Positions 42,959 to 51,061 of a DNA stretch of 64,000 nucleotides are shown here, piece by piece (within the stretch, counting starts at the first letter, position 1; each line of letters starts with the position of its first letter). The translations under genes and the position numbers were made by a program. The notes under the pieces are model-generated. The model saw only the letters and a program-made list of their open reading frames with translations, ran no database searches and was not told where the DNA came from. The DNA is from Flavobacterium hungaricum (GTDB lineage: Bacteria; Bacteroidota; Bacteroidia; Flavobacteriales; Flavobacteriaceae), in the NCBI RefSeq assembly GCF_015182285.1, contig NZ_PRDM01000008.1, positions 58,935 to 122,934 of the forward strand, given 5' to 3'.

Positions 42959-43909
42959 TTGAACGAAAGAATAATCGAACTAGTAGATATTGCACCAAAA
43001 GAGTTTTGGGGCGCGCAGGACAGCCATCTTGAAATTATTAAAAAGTATTACCCGAAGCTTAAAATTGTAGCGCGAGGGACAACTTTGAAAGCGTTTGGCG
43101 AAAAAGAAGTTTTAGACGAATTCGAAAAAAGATTTCAGCGATTAATGCTTCATTTTACACGTTATAATAATATAGATGATAATGTAATCGAACGTGTAAT
43201 CATGAGTGACGGCCAAGAAGAGAAGAGAGGTTATGATCATGACAAAATCTTAGTTCACGGCGTTGGCGGCAAGATCATAAAAGCGATGACTCCTAATCAG
43301 CAATTGCTGGTTGATACAATTAAGAAAAACGATATGGTATTTGCCATTGGTCCAGCTGGAACAGGAAAAACCTATACGGGAGTTGCGATGGCGGTTAAAA
43401 TGCTGAAGGATAAAGAAGTGAAAAGAATCATTCTGACGCGTCCAGCGGTAGAAGCCGGTGAAAATCTTGGGTTTCTTCCGGGAGATATGAAAGAAAAACT
43501 GGATCCGTACATGCAGCCGCTTTATGATGCCTTACGTGATATGCTGCCCAACGAAAAACTCGAAGATTATATTTTAAAAGGAATTATTCAGATTGCGCCT
43601 TTAGCATTTATGCGCGGCCGTACACTTGATAACGCCTTTGTAATCTTGGATGAAGCTCAAAATACTACTCATTCGCAGATGAAAATGTTTTTGACGCGTA
43701 TGGGTAAAAACGCCAAATTTATGATTACGGGAGATCCTGGTCAGGTCGATTTGCCAAGAAGAACTATTTCTGGTCTTAAAGAAGCGATTTTGGTGCTGAA
43801 AGATATTGACGGAATCGGAATTATTTATTTGGATGACAAAGATATTGTGCGCCACAGATTGGTTAAAAAGGTAATTGACGCTTATAAGCAGATTGAAAAT
43901 CACGATTGA
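42959..43909 (+). CDS. PhoH-family ATPase, TTG start
   Basis: The 316-residue PhoH-like P-loop NTPase: an N-terminal KH-like part (about 1-105; LEIIKKYYPKLKIVARGTTL), Walker A FAIGPAGTGKTYTGVAMAVK (about residue 133), an arginine region RIILTRPAVEAGENLGFLPG, and Walker B DNAFVILDEAQNTTHSQMKM. The start is a TTG at 42959 (TTG AAC GAA AGA); no in-frame ATG precedes the conserved sequence. PhoH proteins are linked to RNA metabolism with YbeY. The gene is divergent from the SAM hydrolase gene and ends before the structured region at 43929-44049. Confidence 0.95.
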   Translation: MNERIIELVDIAPKEFWGAQDSHLEIIKKYYPKLKIVARGTTLKAFGEKEVLDEFEKRFQRLMLHFTRYNNIDDNVIERVIMSDGQEEKRGYDHDKILVHGVGGKIIKAMTPNQQLLVDTIKKNDMVFAIGPAGTGKTYTGVAMAVKMLKDKEVKRIILTRPAVEAGENLGFLPGDMKEKLDPYMQPLYDALRDMLPNEKLEDYILKGIIQIAPLAFMRGRTLDNAFVILDEAQNTTHSQMKMFLTRMGKNAKFMITGDPGQVDLPRRTISGLKEAILVLKDIDGIGIIYLDDKDIVRHRLVKKVIDAYKQIENHD

Positions 43910-43928
43910 TTTTTGAAGAATAATTTTG

Positions 43929-43987
43929 CCACAGATTAGAGAATTAGAAAGATTATATAAATCTGTAAAAATCCTTTTAATCTGTGG
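43929..43987. repeat. Short inverted-repeat element (CCACAGATTA ends)
   Basis: CCACAGATTA (43929-43938) and TAATCTGTGG (43978-43987) are perfect inverted ends, with an inner AGATT / AATCT pair (43950-43964). It sits 20 bp after phoH and 13 bp before the phoH terminator. The ends resemble a palindrome type that recurs in flavobacterial intergenic DNA; that resemblance is from memory. Confidence 0.7.
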
Positions 43988-43999
43988 TTTAAAACATTT

Positions 44000-44049
44000 A
44001 ATATTCGTTTTGTATATTTTAAATAATGATACAAAACGAATATTTTTTT
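44000..44049 (+). terminator. phoH terminator
   Basis: Perfect 16-bp stem AATATTCGTTTTGTAT / ATACAAAACGAATATT, 13-base loop, then TTTTT on the plus strand. It lies 91 bp after the phoH stop codon and just upstream of the cytochrome gene. Confidence 0.9.
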
Positions 44050-44066
44050 AATAGAAAAAGAACTTT

Positions 44067-44459
44067 ATGAAAATTAAGATTTTTTGTTTCGTATTTTTAG
44101 TCATTTTAATTTCTTGTAAAAAGAAAGAAATCGAAGAAAATGATTTTTATAAAAAACGAACCCAAGAAAAAAATGAACGTGTATTAGAAGCAATCGGGAA
44201 AAAATATTTTGAAAAGAACTGCTATGGATGCCATGCTGATAAAGGGGCAAAAGACAATCATTTAGAGAATGCAATTCAAAATGACAAATACAATTATCAG
44301 TTCCTTAAAAATTTTATTACAAAACAAGACAGTCTTTTAAAGAATAAAAATAAAGAAGCTTTGGCATTAAAAGATTGGAGTAATAATAATAGCTACGTAC
44401 ATAATTTTGAATTTAATGAAAGTGAAATTAAAGCAATTTTATATTATCTGAAAAAATGA
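44067..44459 (+). CDS. Small c-type cytochrome-like lipoprotein
   Basis: The 130-residue protein has a lipoprotein signal (MKIKIFCFVFLVILISCKKK; Cys at about residue 17), then a single haem-c motif CYGCH in FEKNCYGCHADKGAKD near residue 55. A Met in the last third as axial ligand is not obvious. The C-terminus is FNESEIKAILYYLKK. It overlaps the following lipoprotein gene by 4 bp (ATGA), indicating coupling. A periplasmic electron-transfer role is likely from family knowledge; the partner is not known. A decayed copy of its 3' end lies at 45037-45099. Confidence 0.85.
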   Translation: MKIKIFCFVFLVILISCKKKEIEENDFYKKRTQEKNERVLEAIGKKYFEKNCYGCHADKGAKDNHLENAIQNDKYNYQFLKNFITKQDSLLKNKNKEALALKDWSNNNSYVHNFEFNESEIKAILYYLKK

Positions 44460-44968
44460 AATTAAAATCCATCTATTTAATTTTAGGGATACTGTTCTTA
44501 TTCATTTCATGTAATAAAAAACATGAAACTGAAACCGAAATTGAAAACAAATTTGTCAAAACTTGGTATGATACAGAATATATTATCCCAGGCAGATCAA
44601 AATTGATTATTAAAAAAGATAGTACATTTAATTACACTTCAGCAGGTTGTGATTGGAGATCATTTTCTAAAGGAAAATGGAAAATGTCTGGAGATTTTAT
44701 TGAGTTAACAAGTACAAAAGTCGATACTTGTTATGTTGTTTTTCCTTTTTTAGATTGTGGTTTTTTTGATAGAAAAAATAAGGAAAGATTACTGACTATT
44801 CCTAATTGCGAACCAAAGGGAAACAGTGATTTTTGTTTTTTTAATAAAGAAAAATTTTACCTTAAAAATGATTCATTAGTTTGTAAAATTAAACCAGAAT
44901 CAAAATGTCCTGACACTTTAAAAATTGTTTTTGCAAAAACACCTAAAATTCCAAAACATTATAATTAA
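44456..44968 (+). CDS. Hypothetical lipoprotein coupled to the cytochrome-like gene
   Basis: A 170-residue protein with a lipoprotein signal (MKLKSIYLILGILFLFISCN; Cys at residue 19). The mature part contains several Cys residues (SAGCDWRSFSKGKWKMSGDF; DCGFFDRKN; NCEPKGNSDFC; ESKCPDT) and strands typical of a small lipocalin-like/META-like domain with a GKWKMSGDFIELTS step. No family name is assigned. It starts within the stop codon of the cytochrome gene, so the two products are probably made in fixed ratio. Confidence 0.82.
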   Translation: MKLKSIYLILGILFLFISCNKKHETETEIENKFVKTWYDTEYIIPGRSKLIIKKDSTFNYTSAGCDWRSFSKGKWKMSGDFIELTSTKVDTCYVVFPFLDCGFFDRKNKERLLTIPNCEPKGNSDFCFFNKEKFYLKNDSLVCKIKPESKCPDTLKIVFAKTPKIPKHYN

Positions 44969-45036
44969 GGGAATGATTATATTTATTTAAATCTATACTT
45001 TGCACTTACAGAATGTTCGAATTATAATAGCATATA

Positions 45037-45099
45037 CATAATTTTATTTTTGATGGTAACTTGGTTGAAGCCATTTTATATTATTTAAAAATAAATTAA
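45037..45099 (+). pseudogene. Decayed 3' remnant of a cytochrome-like gene copy
   Basis: The frame at 45037 reads HNFIFDGNLVEAILYYLKIN, against HNFEFNESEIKAILYYLKK at the end of the intact cytochrome-like gene (44067-44459). At DNA level ATAGC.TA..TACATAATTTT and ATTTTATATTAT are shared. An in-frame TAG (45028-45030) and lack of the haem-binding part mark it as a fragment. It implies that the cytochrome/lipoprotein pair arose beside or within a former tandem duplication. Confidence 0.7.
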
Positions 45100-45109
45100 A
45101 TATCAGAAA

Positions 45110-45481
45110 ATGAAACAGCTGGATGATTTCTATTTAGATCAAGAAGAACCTGCAAAGGGAATATTTTTAGCATTAAAAGAAATTATTTTAAAACAAGATG
45201 CAAACATTACTAATACTCTAAAATACGGAATGCCTTTCTTTTGTTATAAAGGAAAAATGTTCTGCTATTTATGGATTCATAAAAAACACAAACAACCTTA
45301 TATCGGTATTGTTGAAGGAAAACACTTTGATGAACCTTTTTTATTGCAGGAAGCACGTTCAAGAATGAAAATTATGTTGTTTGACCAGAATCAAGATTTG
45401 CCAGTAGAAAAAATTGAATATGTAGTTGCTAAAGCAATAGATTTATACAAAACTGGAATTATAAAAACCAAAACCAAGTGA
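45110..45481 (+). CDS. DUF1801/YdhG-like protein
   Basis: The 123-residue protein matches the DUF1801 (YdhG-like) fold: YLDQEEPAKGIFLALKEIIL, the TLKYGMPFFCYKGKMFCYLW strand-helix signature, IGIVEGKHFDEPFLLQ, and a C-terminal helix VEKIEYVVAKAIDLYKT. Members are small cytoplasmic proteins of unknown biochemical function, related to iron-sulphur-assembly CyaY-like or SRPBCC-like small folds only by speculation. It is 10 bp after the cytochrome remnant and is probably independent. Confidence 0.85.
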   Translation: MKQLDDFYLDQEEPAKGIFLALKEIILKQDANITNTLKYGMPFFCYKGKMFCYLWIHKKHKQPYIGIVEGKHFDEPFLLQEARSRMKIMLFDQNQDLPVEKIEYVVAKAIDLYKTGIIKTKTK

Positions 45482-45553
45482 AATTATTTATTTGATGAAA
45501 TAGTTAAATAAATAATAAACTTAACGCATTTAGGGTTTTCAGATGTCTCAAAC

Positions 45554-45585
45554 TTTGCTCTTCCGGGCTTAAATCCTTAAATTTG
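45554..45585 (+). promoter_or_regulatory. Promoter of the HAD phosphatase gene
   Basis: TTTG at 45554-45557 and TAAATTTG at 45578-45585 are separated by 20 bp, a full match to the Bacteroidota consensus TTG-N17-23-TAnnTTTG. A start site about 7 bp downstream would leave a leader of roughly 23 bases before the ATG at 45615. Confidence 0.7.
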
Positions 45586-45614
45586 CTTCAATCACAAAAT
45601 GATTGATTATTAAT

Positions 45615-46442
45615 ATGACAAAACTTAAAAATATAAAAGTAGTAGTAAGTGATCTTGACGGAACATTACTTAATACTGCACACAGAATATCAGACTATAC
45701 CAAATCTATTTTTCAAGAACTTCATAATCAAGGTTATTTAATTGTTGTAGCCACAGGCCGCCATCATCTTGATGCCATGGCGATTATCGAAAAGCTTGAA
45801 ATCCCCGTTTATTTAGTAAGTTCGAATGGAGCGAGAATTCATTCGCCAGAAAAAGAAGAACTTTTTGCCTTCAACTTAGACAGCGATGTGGTAAAAGCAG
45901 CTTTGAATGTAGAAATCGATCCAGAAATTACGGTGGTTTTATTTAAAGAAAATGTTTGGCAGACCAATAAATGGAATGAAAGATTGAATGCTTTTCAGGA
46001 GGAATTAAAATACCGCCCAGAATTGGTTGATTATAAAGCGCTGCAGGATTTTGGAGCGATTAAAATTTTCTTCTCTTGTCCAGATCACGAAAAATTAGTA
46101 AAACTGAAAGATGCTATTTTAGAAAATTCGTCTGAACATCTGCACCATGCTTTTAGTCTGCCGACTTGTTTAGAATTTATGGATAAATCGATCGATAAAG
46201 CCGTGGCAATTGAAAGAGTTTTGGAAAGAGCGGGACATACGTTGTCTGAAGCGGTTTCTTTTGGAGATGGTTTCAACGATGTTCAAATGCTTTCTGCTTC
46301 GGGAAAAGGCTTGATTATGGGAAATGCTCCAGCACTACTAAAAGAAACTTTACCGAACTTAGAAGTTATAAAAACAAATGCAGAAGACGGAGTAGCAAAA
46401 TATATCGCATCAAAAATCTTGGATAAAGAATTTGCAAGCTGA
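45615..46442 (+). CDS. Cof-type HAD-IIB family hydrolase
   Basis: A 275-residue sugar- or nucleotide-phosphate phosphatase of the HAD superfamily. I chose the ATG at 45615 (MTKLKNIKVVVSDLDGTLLN) over an earlier in-frame TTG because the strand containing the catalytic Asp follows directly. Motif I is SDLDGTLLN (about residues 12-20), motif II is VATGRHH, the Lys of motif III is in DKSIDKAVAIERVL, and motif IV is SFGDGFNDVQMLSASG with GNAPALLKE. The C2B cap occupies about residues 85-190. The substrate cannot be read from the sequence. It has its own promoter and terminator. Confidence 0.93.
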   Translation: MTKLKNIKVVVSDLDGTLLNTAHRISDYTKSIFQELHNQGYLIVVATGRHHLDAMAIIEKLEIPVYLVSSNGARIHSPEKEELFAFNLDSDVVKAALNVEIDPEITVVLFKENVWQTNKWNERLNAFQEELKYRPELVDYKALQDFGAIKIFFSCPDHEKLVKLKDAILENSSEHLHHAFSLPTCLEFMDKSIDKAVAIERVLERAGHTLSEAVSFGDGFNDVQMLSASGKGLIMGNAPALLKETLPNLEVIKTNAEDGVAKYIASKILDKEFAS

Positions 46443-46503
46443 GACAACGCATTTTGTAATTCTTTCTATTACAGATTGATTAAAAAAATATAATGGATTT
46501 CAT

Positions 46504-46540
46504 AAGAGCTGATTATTTAATTAATCGGCTCTTTTTTTTT
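46504..46540 (+). terminator. Terminator of the HAD hydrolase gene
   Basis: Stem AAGAGCTGATTA / TAATCGGCTCTT (one G-T wobble), 6-base loop, then an uninterrupted T-run of about nine bases, 61 bp after the stop codon. Confidence 0.88.
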
Positions 46541-46709
46541 ATTTGTTTTTCAAATACAAAAAAAAGCCATCTTTCTACTAATAAAATCAGCCTTCAGGTT
46601 TTTAAATAGTTTAATTGCAAAAAATATATTCAAAGTTTAGCATTTGTTAGAGAAAAAACATTTTTTTAATAATTTTCAAAGTGTATTTTTGTTTTTCAAA
46701 TCTATTACC

Positions 46710-49055
46710 ATGACAAAAAACATTTTTTTTCTTGCCTTTTTATTTCTTTATACAGCGGCTAACAGCCAAAGTTTAAAATTAGAAGAAATAATGAAAGGCG
46801 ATTCTTTTATTGGAAATCAACCTGCAAACGGACGCTGGTCGCTAGACGGCAAAAAGGTTTATTTTGAATGGAATCCTACAGATGATTTCGGACCAAGTAC
46901 CTACTCTTGGCAGAAAGGACAAGCAAAACCAGTGCTTGTAGAACCAAAAGAGGCCGCTTTTTCTAAACTTGATTTTAAGAGAAGACCTAATTCTGATGTG
47001 GTTTATTACATCGAAAAAGGTACTTTGTATTCCTATTCTATCAGCGGTAAAACCACAAAAAAGATCCTTCAGCAAAGCACTCCTGTGTCAAATCTGGTAT
47101 TAGGAAGCAATGCAGAGAATTTATTTTTTGAACAAAATCAGAATGTTTTTAAATACAACGCAAAAGAAGGAACGATTCTGCAGATTACGAATTTGAGTAA
47201 AGGCGTTAAAAAAGAAACTAAACCAGAAAAAGAAACTTTTTTAAACACGCAGCAAAAAGAGCTGTTTCAGTTTATAAAAGATAAAGATGCCCGCAAAAAA
47301 TGGTTTGATGCCAAAAATAAACTTGTAAAGTCTGATTTTGCCAAAGAATATCTTTATGGTAAAGATGACCTGAGAAGTCTGAGAGTGAATCCGAACGGGA
47401 ATTACGTTACCTTTACTTTGATGGAAGCATCGGAAGGAAAGAAAGAAAAAATGGAAGTTTTTATTACCAGCGACGGTTACAACCAAAGTCCTGATACTAA
47501 AGAAAAAGTTTCGGTGAACAATTTCGTAAAAACACGTTTCGCAATTTATTCGGTTGCAAAAGATTCTGTTTATTTTGTTAATTTCTCGACTTTAAGCCAC
47601 ATTCAGGATACGCCGGAGTATTTCAAATTATATGATAATTTAAAAGACAAGCCGAAAGAAGATAAACTAATCATTGCGCAGGCACCTATTTATAATGAAA
47701 GCGGTTCTCTTGCAGTAGTTTCTATTAGAAGTCAAGACAATAAAGACCGTTGGATTGTAAGCTTAAATCTAGAAAAAGGAACTTTTGAAGAAATAGATCA
47801 TCAGCATGACGAAGCTTGGATTGCGGGACCTGGAATTCCTTCATACTCATTTTCATCTGGAAATGTAGATTTTTTAGGAGACAACGAAACGGTTTATTTC
47901 CAGTCTGAAGCAACAGGTTATTCTCATTTATATACTTATAACTTTAAGACCAAAAAGAAAACGCAGCTTACAAAAGGAAATTGGGAAGTTCGCGATGTTA
48001 CTTTATCAAAAGACAAAAAAATTTTCTATTTGTCTACCAATACGACACACCCAGGAAACAGAGATTTTTATAAACTATCTCCTGTTGAAGGAATTTTGCA
48101 GCCAATCTTGACTAAAGACGGTGCGCATGAAGTGGTGCTTTCGCCTGACGAAAAATCTTTATTAGTGCGTTATTCGTATAAAAATATTCCTTGGGATTTT
48201 TATATCGCAGAAAATAAAAAAGGCACTTCTTTACAGCAGATTTCGTCTTCAACAACAGACGCATTTAAAAAATACCAATGGAGAACTCCAGAAGTTATTA
48301 CGTTTAAAGCGCAGGATGGAACTCCTGTAAATGCGAGAATTTATACCCCTAAAGCAGAAAATGCTAACAAAGCAGCCGTAATTTTTGTACACGGAGCAGG
48401 TTACCTGCAGAATGCTCATAATTTTTGGAGTAATTATCATAGAGAATACATGTTTCATAACCTGTTAACCGATTTGGGTTATACCGTTTTAGACATTGAT
48501 TATAGAGGAAGCGACGGTTATGGAAGGGATTTTAGAACTGGAATTTATCGTTTTATGGGCGGAAAAGATCTTTCGGATCATTTAGACGGAAAAAAATATT
48601 TGGTTGAAAAATACGGAATTGATGCGGATAGAGTAGGAATCTATGGTGGTTCTTACGGTGGTTTTATCACTTTAATGGGAATGCTTACGGCTCCAGGCGA
48701 ATTTAAATCGGGTGCAGCTTTGCGTTCTGTTACAGATTGGGCACATTACAACCACGGTTACACGGGCAATATCTTAAATTTTCCAGAAACAGATCCAGAA
48801 GCTTACAAGAAAAGTTCTCCGATATATTTTGCAGATAACTTAAAAGGAAATTTGGTAATGCTGCACGGAATGGTGGACGATAATGTTGAATATAAAGATA
48901 TTGTACGTTTATCACAACGTTTCATCGAATTGGAAAAGAAAAACTGGAGTTTAGCTTCTTTCCCTGTTGAGTCTCACGGATTTAAAGAAACATATTCTTG
49001 GATTGATGAATACAGCAGAATTTTGAATTTATTTAATTCGACGCTTTTAAAATAA
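46710..49055 (+). CDS. S9 family prolyl oligopeptidase/DPP IV-like peptidase
   Basis: Exported serine peptidase of 781 residues. I place the start at 46710 (MTKNIFFLAFLFLYTAANSQ), where a good signal peptide begins; a longer frame starts 22 codons upstream at a TTG. An N-terminal beta-propeller (DPPIV_N/WD40-like, about 30-530) precedes the alpha/beta-hydrolase domain. The catalytic Ser is in GIYGGSYGGFITLMGML, Asp in HGMVDDNVEYKD, His in ESHGFKETYSW. It probably cleaves proline-containing oligopeptides in the periplasm. No T9SS sorting domain is present. Confidence 0.93.
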   Translation: MTKNIFFLAFLFLYTAANSQSLKLEEIMKGDSFIGNQPANGRWSLDGKKVYFEWNPTDDFGPSTYSWQKGQAKPVLVEPKEAAFSKLDFKRRPNSDVVYYIEKGTLYSYSISGKTTKKILQQSTPVSNLVLGSNAENLFFEQNQNVFKYNAKEGTILQITNLSKGVKKETKPEKETFLNTQQKELFQFIKDKDARKKWFDAKNKLVKSDFAKEYLYGKDDLRSLRVNPNGNYVTFTLMEASEGKKEKMEVFITSDGYNQSPDTKEKVSVNNFVKTRFAIYSVAKDSVYFVNFSTLSHIQDTPEYFKLYDNLKDKPKEDKLIIAQAPIYNESGSLAVVSIRSQDNKDRWIVSLNLEKGTFEEIDHQHDEAWIAGPGIPSYSFSSGNVDFLGDNETVYFQSEATGYSHLYTYNFKTKKKTQLTKGNWEVRDVTLSKDKKIFYLSTNTTHPGNRDFYKLSPVEGILQPILTKDGAHEVVLSPDEKSLLVRYSYKNIPWDFYIAENKKGTSLQQISSSTTDAFKKYQWRTPEVITFKAQDGTPVNARIYTPKAENANKAAVIFVHGAGYLQNAHNFWSNYHREYMFHNLLTDLGYTVLDIDYRGSDGYGRDFRTGIYRFMGGKDLSDHLDGKKYLVEKYGIDADRVGIYGGSYGGFITLMGMLTAPGEFKSGAALRSVTDWAHYNHGYTGNILNFPETDPEAYKKSSPIYFADNLKGNLVMLHGMVDDNVEYKDIVRLSQRFIELEKKNWSLASFPVESHGFKETYSWIDEYSRILNLFNSTLLK

Positions 49056-49083
49056 TTTTTAATCAAAATTATGCAATAAGATG

Positions 49084-49120
49084 ACTTTGTCAAAGTTTAA
49101 AACTTTGACAAAGTTTTTTG
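49084..49120 (+). terminator. Terminator of the S9 peptidase gene
   Basis: ACTTTGTCAAAGTTT pairs with AAACTTTGACAAAGT, forming a stem of about 12-15 bp with an AT-rich loop and followed by TTTTTTG. It starts 29 bp after the stop codon. Confidence 0.85.
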
Positions 49121-49176
49121 TTTTAAAACGATACTGAAAACTACAAATTAAAATTTCATTTTCATTACAAATAATC

Positions 49177-49184
49177 TAAATTTG
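49177..49184 (+). promoter_or_regulatory. Candidate -7 promoter box of purC
   Basis: TAAATTTG is an exact match to TAnnTTTG, 32 bp upstream of the purC ATG. The -33 position is AT-rich without a clear TTG. Taken with the terminator just upstream at 49084, the position fits. Confidence 0.55.
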
Positions 49185-49215
49185 CATTCATTAAAAACAA
49201 CACAACAAAATCAAA

Positions 49216-50169
49216 ATGAGCAATACTATTACAACTACAAATTTTAATTTCCCGAATCAGAAATCGGTTTACCGCGGAAAAGTTAGAGAAGTTTACAACA
49301 TCAACGACGACCTTTTGGTAATGGTAGCAACCGACAGACTTTCGGCATTTGATGTAGTTTTGCCAAAGGGAATTCCGTACAAAGGACAGATCTTAAACCA
49401 GATCGCTACAAAATTTATGGAATTGACTCAGGATATTGTTCCAAATTGGTTGATTGCCACACCAGATCCAAACGTTGCTGTTGGGCATTTATGCGAACCG
49501 TTTAAAGTTGAAATGGTAATTCGCGGTTATCTTTCCGGCCACGCAGCACGCGAATATGCAGCAGGTAGAAAACAAATCTGCGGTGTTGCAATGGCAGAAG
49601 GCCTAAAGGAAAATGACAAATTTCCGGAACCAATTATTACGCCGACTACAAAAGCAGATAATGGTTCTCATGATGAAGATATTTCTCGTGAAGACATTTT
49701 AGCAAAAGGAATCGTTTCTGAAGAAGATTATTTAGTTTTAGAAAAATATACTCGTGCTTTATTTCAAAGAGGAACTGAAATTGCCGCTCAAAGAGGATTA
49801 ATCTTAGTAGATACAAAATACGAATTCGGAAAAACTAAAGACGGTGTTATTGTATTGATTGATGAAATTCACACTCCCGATTCTTCTCGTTATTTTTATG
49901 CCGAAGGATACGCAGAAAGACAAGCAAAAGGCGAGGAGCAAAAACAATTGTCAAAAGAATTTGTACGCCGCTGGTTAATCGAAAACGGTTTTCAAGGTCA
50001 GGAGGGACAGCAGATTCCAGAAATGACAGACGCTTATATCGAATCTGTTTCTGAAAGATATATTGAATTATACGAAAACATTCTTGGCGAAAAATTCGTA
50101 AAAGCAGAGATTGATAATATTGACCAGCGCATTGAGAAAAATGTTTTAGATTATTTGAAGAGTCTCTAA
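49216..50169 (+). CDS. purC: Phosphoribosylaminoimidazole-succinocarboxamide synthase
   Basis: SAICAR synthetase of de novo purine biosynthesis (joins CAIR and aspartate with ATP). The 317-residue length matches the long bacterial/yeast-type form. The ATP-binding opening VYRGKVREVYNINDDLLVMV and MVATDRLSAFDVVLP, the VIRGYLSGHAAREYAAG substrate loop and the LILVDTKYEFGKTKDGVIVL strand are classic PurC signatures, followed by EIHTPDSSRYF. It is probably transcribed from the promoter at 49177 and directly abuts the next gene, whose ATG follows the purC stop codon without any gap. Confidence 0.97.
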   Translation: MSNTITTTNFNFPNQKSVYRGKVREVYNINDDLLVMVATDRLSAFDVVLPKGIPYKGQILNQIATKFMELTQDIVPNWLIATPDPNVAVGHLCEPFKVEMVIRGYLSGHAAREYAAGRKQICGVAMAEGLKENDKFPEPIITPTTKADNGSHDEDISREDILAKGIVSEEDYLVLEKYTRALFQRGTEIAAQRGLILVDTKYEFGKTKDGVIVLIDEIHTPDSSRYFYAEGYAERQAKGEEQKQLSKEFVRRWLIENGFQGQEGQQIPEMTDAYIESVSERYIELYENILGEKFVKAEIDNIDQRIEKNVLDYLKSL

Positions 50170-50961
50170 ATGCAGCTTACTAAGAAAAAAGGCTGTATCA
50201 TTATTCTTGTTGGATTCATTTTGTTTTTCGTAATGATGTGTTCAACAGGTATTGCGATGTTTAAGTTTGCATTAAAAGAAGGCGGAGAACAAAATAAAAG
50301 AGATTCTTTAAGAAAAAAAGAAGAATTAAGATTTGATAATCTGCCGGTTATAAAAGCAGCACTTGTAGATACCAACCGAATAAAAACTCCTTTTTCTAAA
50401 AAAGAAGCCAATGTTTGTTTCATGAATTTTGGAATTACCACCCTGCATCACAGGAGCAGACGAGGTAAAAATGATATTTCGGACAGAAGGTATTATGTTA
50501 CCGAATACGCGACAGAATTTACCTTGTTTAAAAATCGAGAAATAAAACTGCTGATAAATGGTAAGGAATATGTCTTGAAATCAAAAAGAATAATTCTTAC
50601 AGATGTTAACTACGCTAGGGAAAAAAGAAGAGCAGGAAACATTGGCAGTATTTTTTCGACCAAAGAAAAGTATGATGAAGTTCTTTTTTTAGAAGGTCAT
50701 GAAAAATATCGTGAAGAATATAAAATTACGAAAGAGCAGCTAGATGAATATCTAAAAGAACTAAATGTGTTTTGTTCCTTTAGAGATGAATATGACATGA
50801 TTAACTGTTATTATTTTTCCAGATTTGATAGCAAGAATACACCAAATGACTGTGATTTGTTTATTGAAAATTATCATTTAAAAGAAATTGTTTACAATGT
50901 TGGAGATACTATTTCTTTTAAAGGAAAAATCGTAAACAACGAAGTGGTGCCGCTTTATTAA
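50170..50961 (+). CDS. Hypothetical membrane-anchored protein downstream of purC
   Basis: A 263-residue protein with one N-terminal TM (GCIIILVGFILFFVMMCST, about 9-27) and a large extracytoplasmic part of basic and acidic strands and helices (FTLFKNREIKLLINGKEYVL; VGDTISFKGKIVNNEVVPLY at the end). The beta-strand ending resembles an OB-like or MULAN/GIDE-type terminal strand, but I cannot name a family. The start is immediately next to the purC stop codon, so it is translationally coupled to purC, which probably reflects transcript sharing rather than a purine role. Confidence 0.75.
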   Translation: MQLTKKKGCIIILVGFILFFVMMCSTGIAMFKFALKEGGEQNKRDSLRKKEELRFDNLPVIKAALVDTNRIKTPFSKKEANVCFMNFGITTLHHRSRRGKNDISDRRYYVTEYATEFTLFKNREIKLLINGKEYVLKSKRIILTDVNYAREKRRAGNIGSIFSTKEKYDEVLFLEGHEKYREEYKITKEQLDEYLKELNVFCSFRDEYDMINCYYFSRFDSKNTPNDCDLFIENYHLKEIVYNVGDTISFKGKIVNNEVVPLY

Positions 50962-51061
50962 TTACTATGATAAAATACATCTAGGGATTGATAAAAAGAT
51001 ACCAAATTTCTTTATGACTAAATAGTATTTTTCGGGTTTAAAAAACAAACTATTTTAAACC

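Noticed and set aside
42826..43032. Upstream plus-strand frame overlapping the phoH start
   Set aside because: It is out of frame with phoH and shows no motif; the TTG at 42959 fits the conserved PhoH N-terminus.
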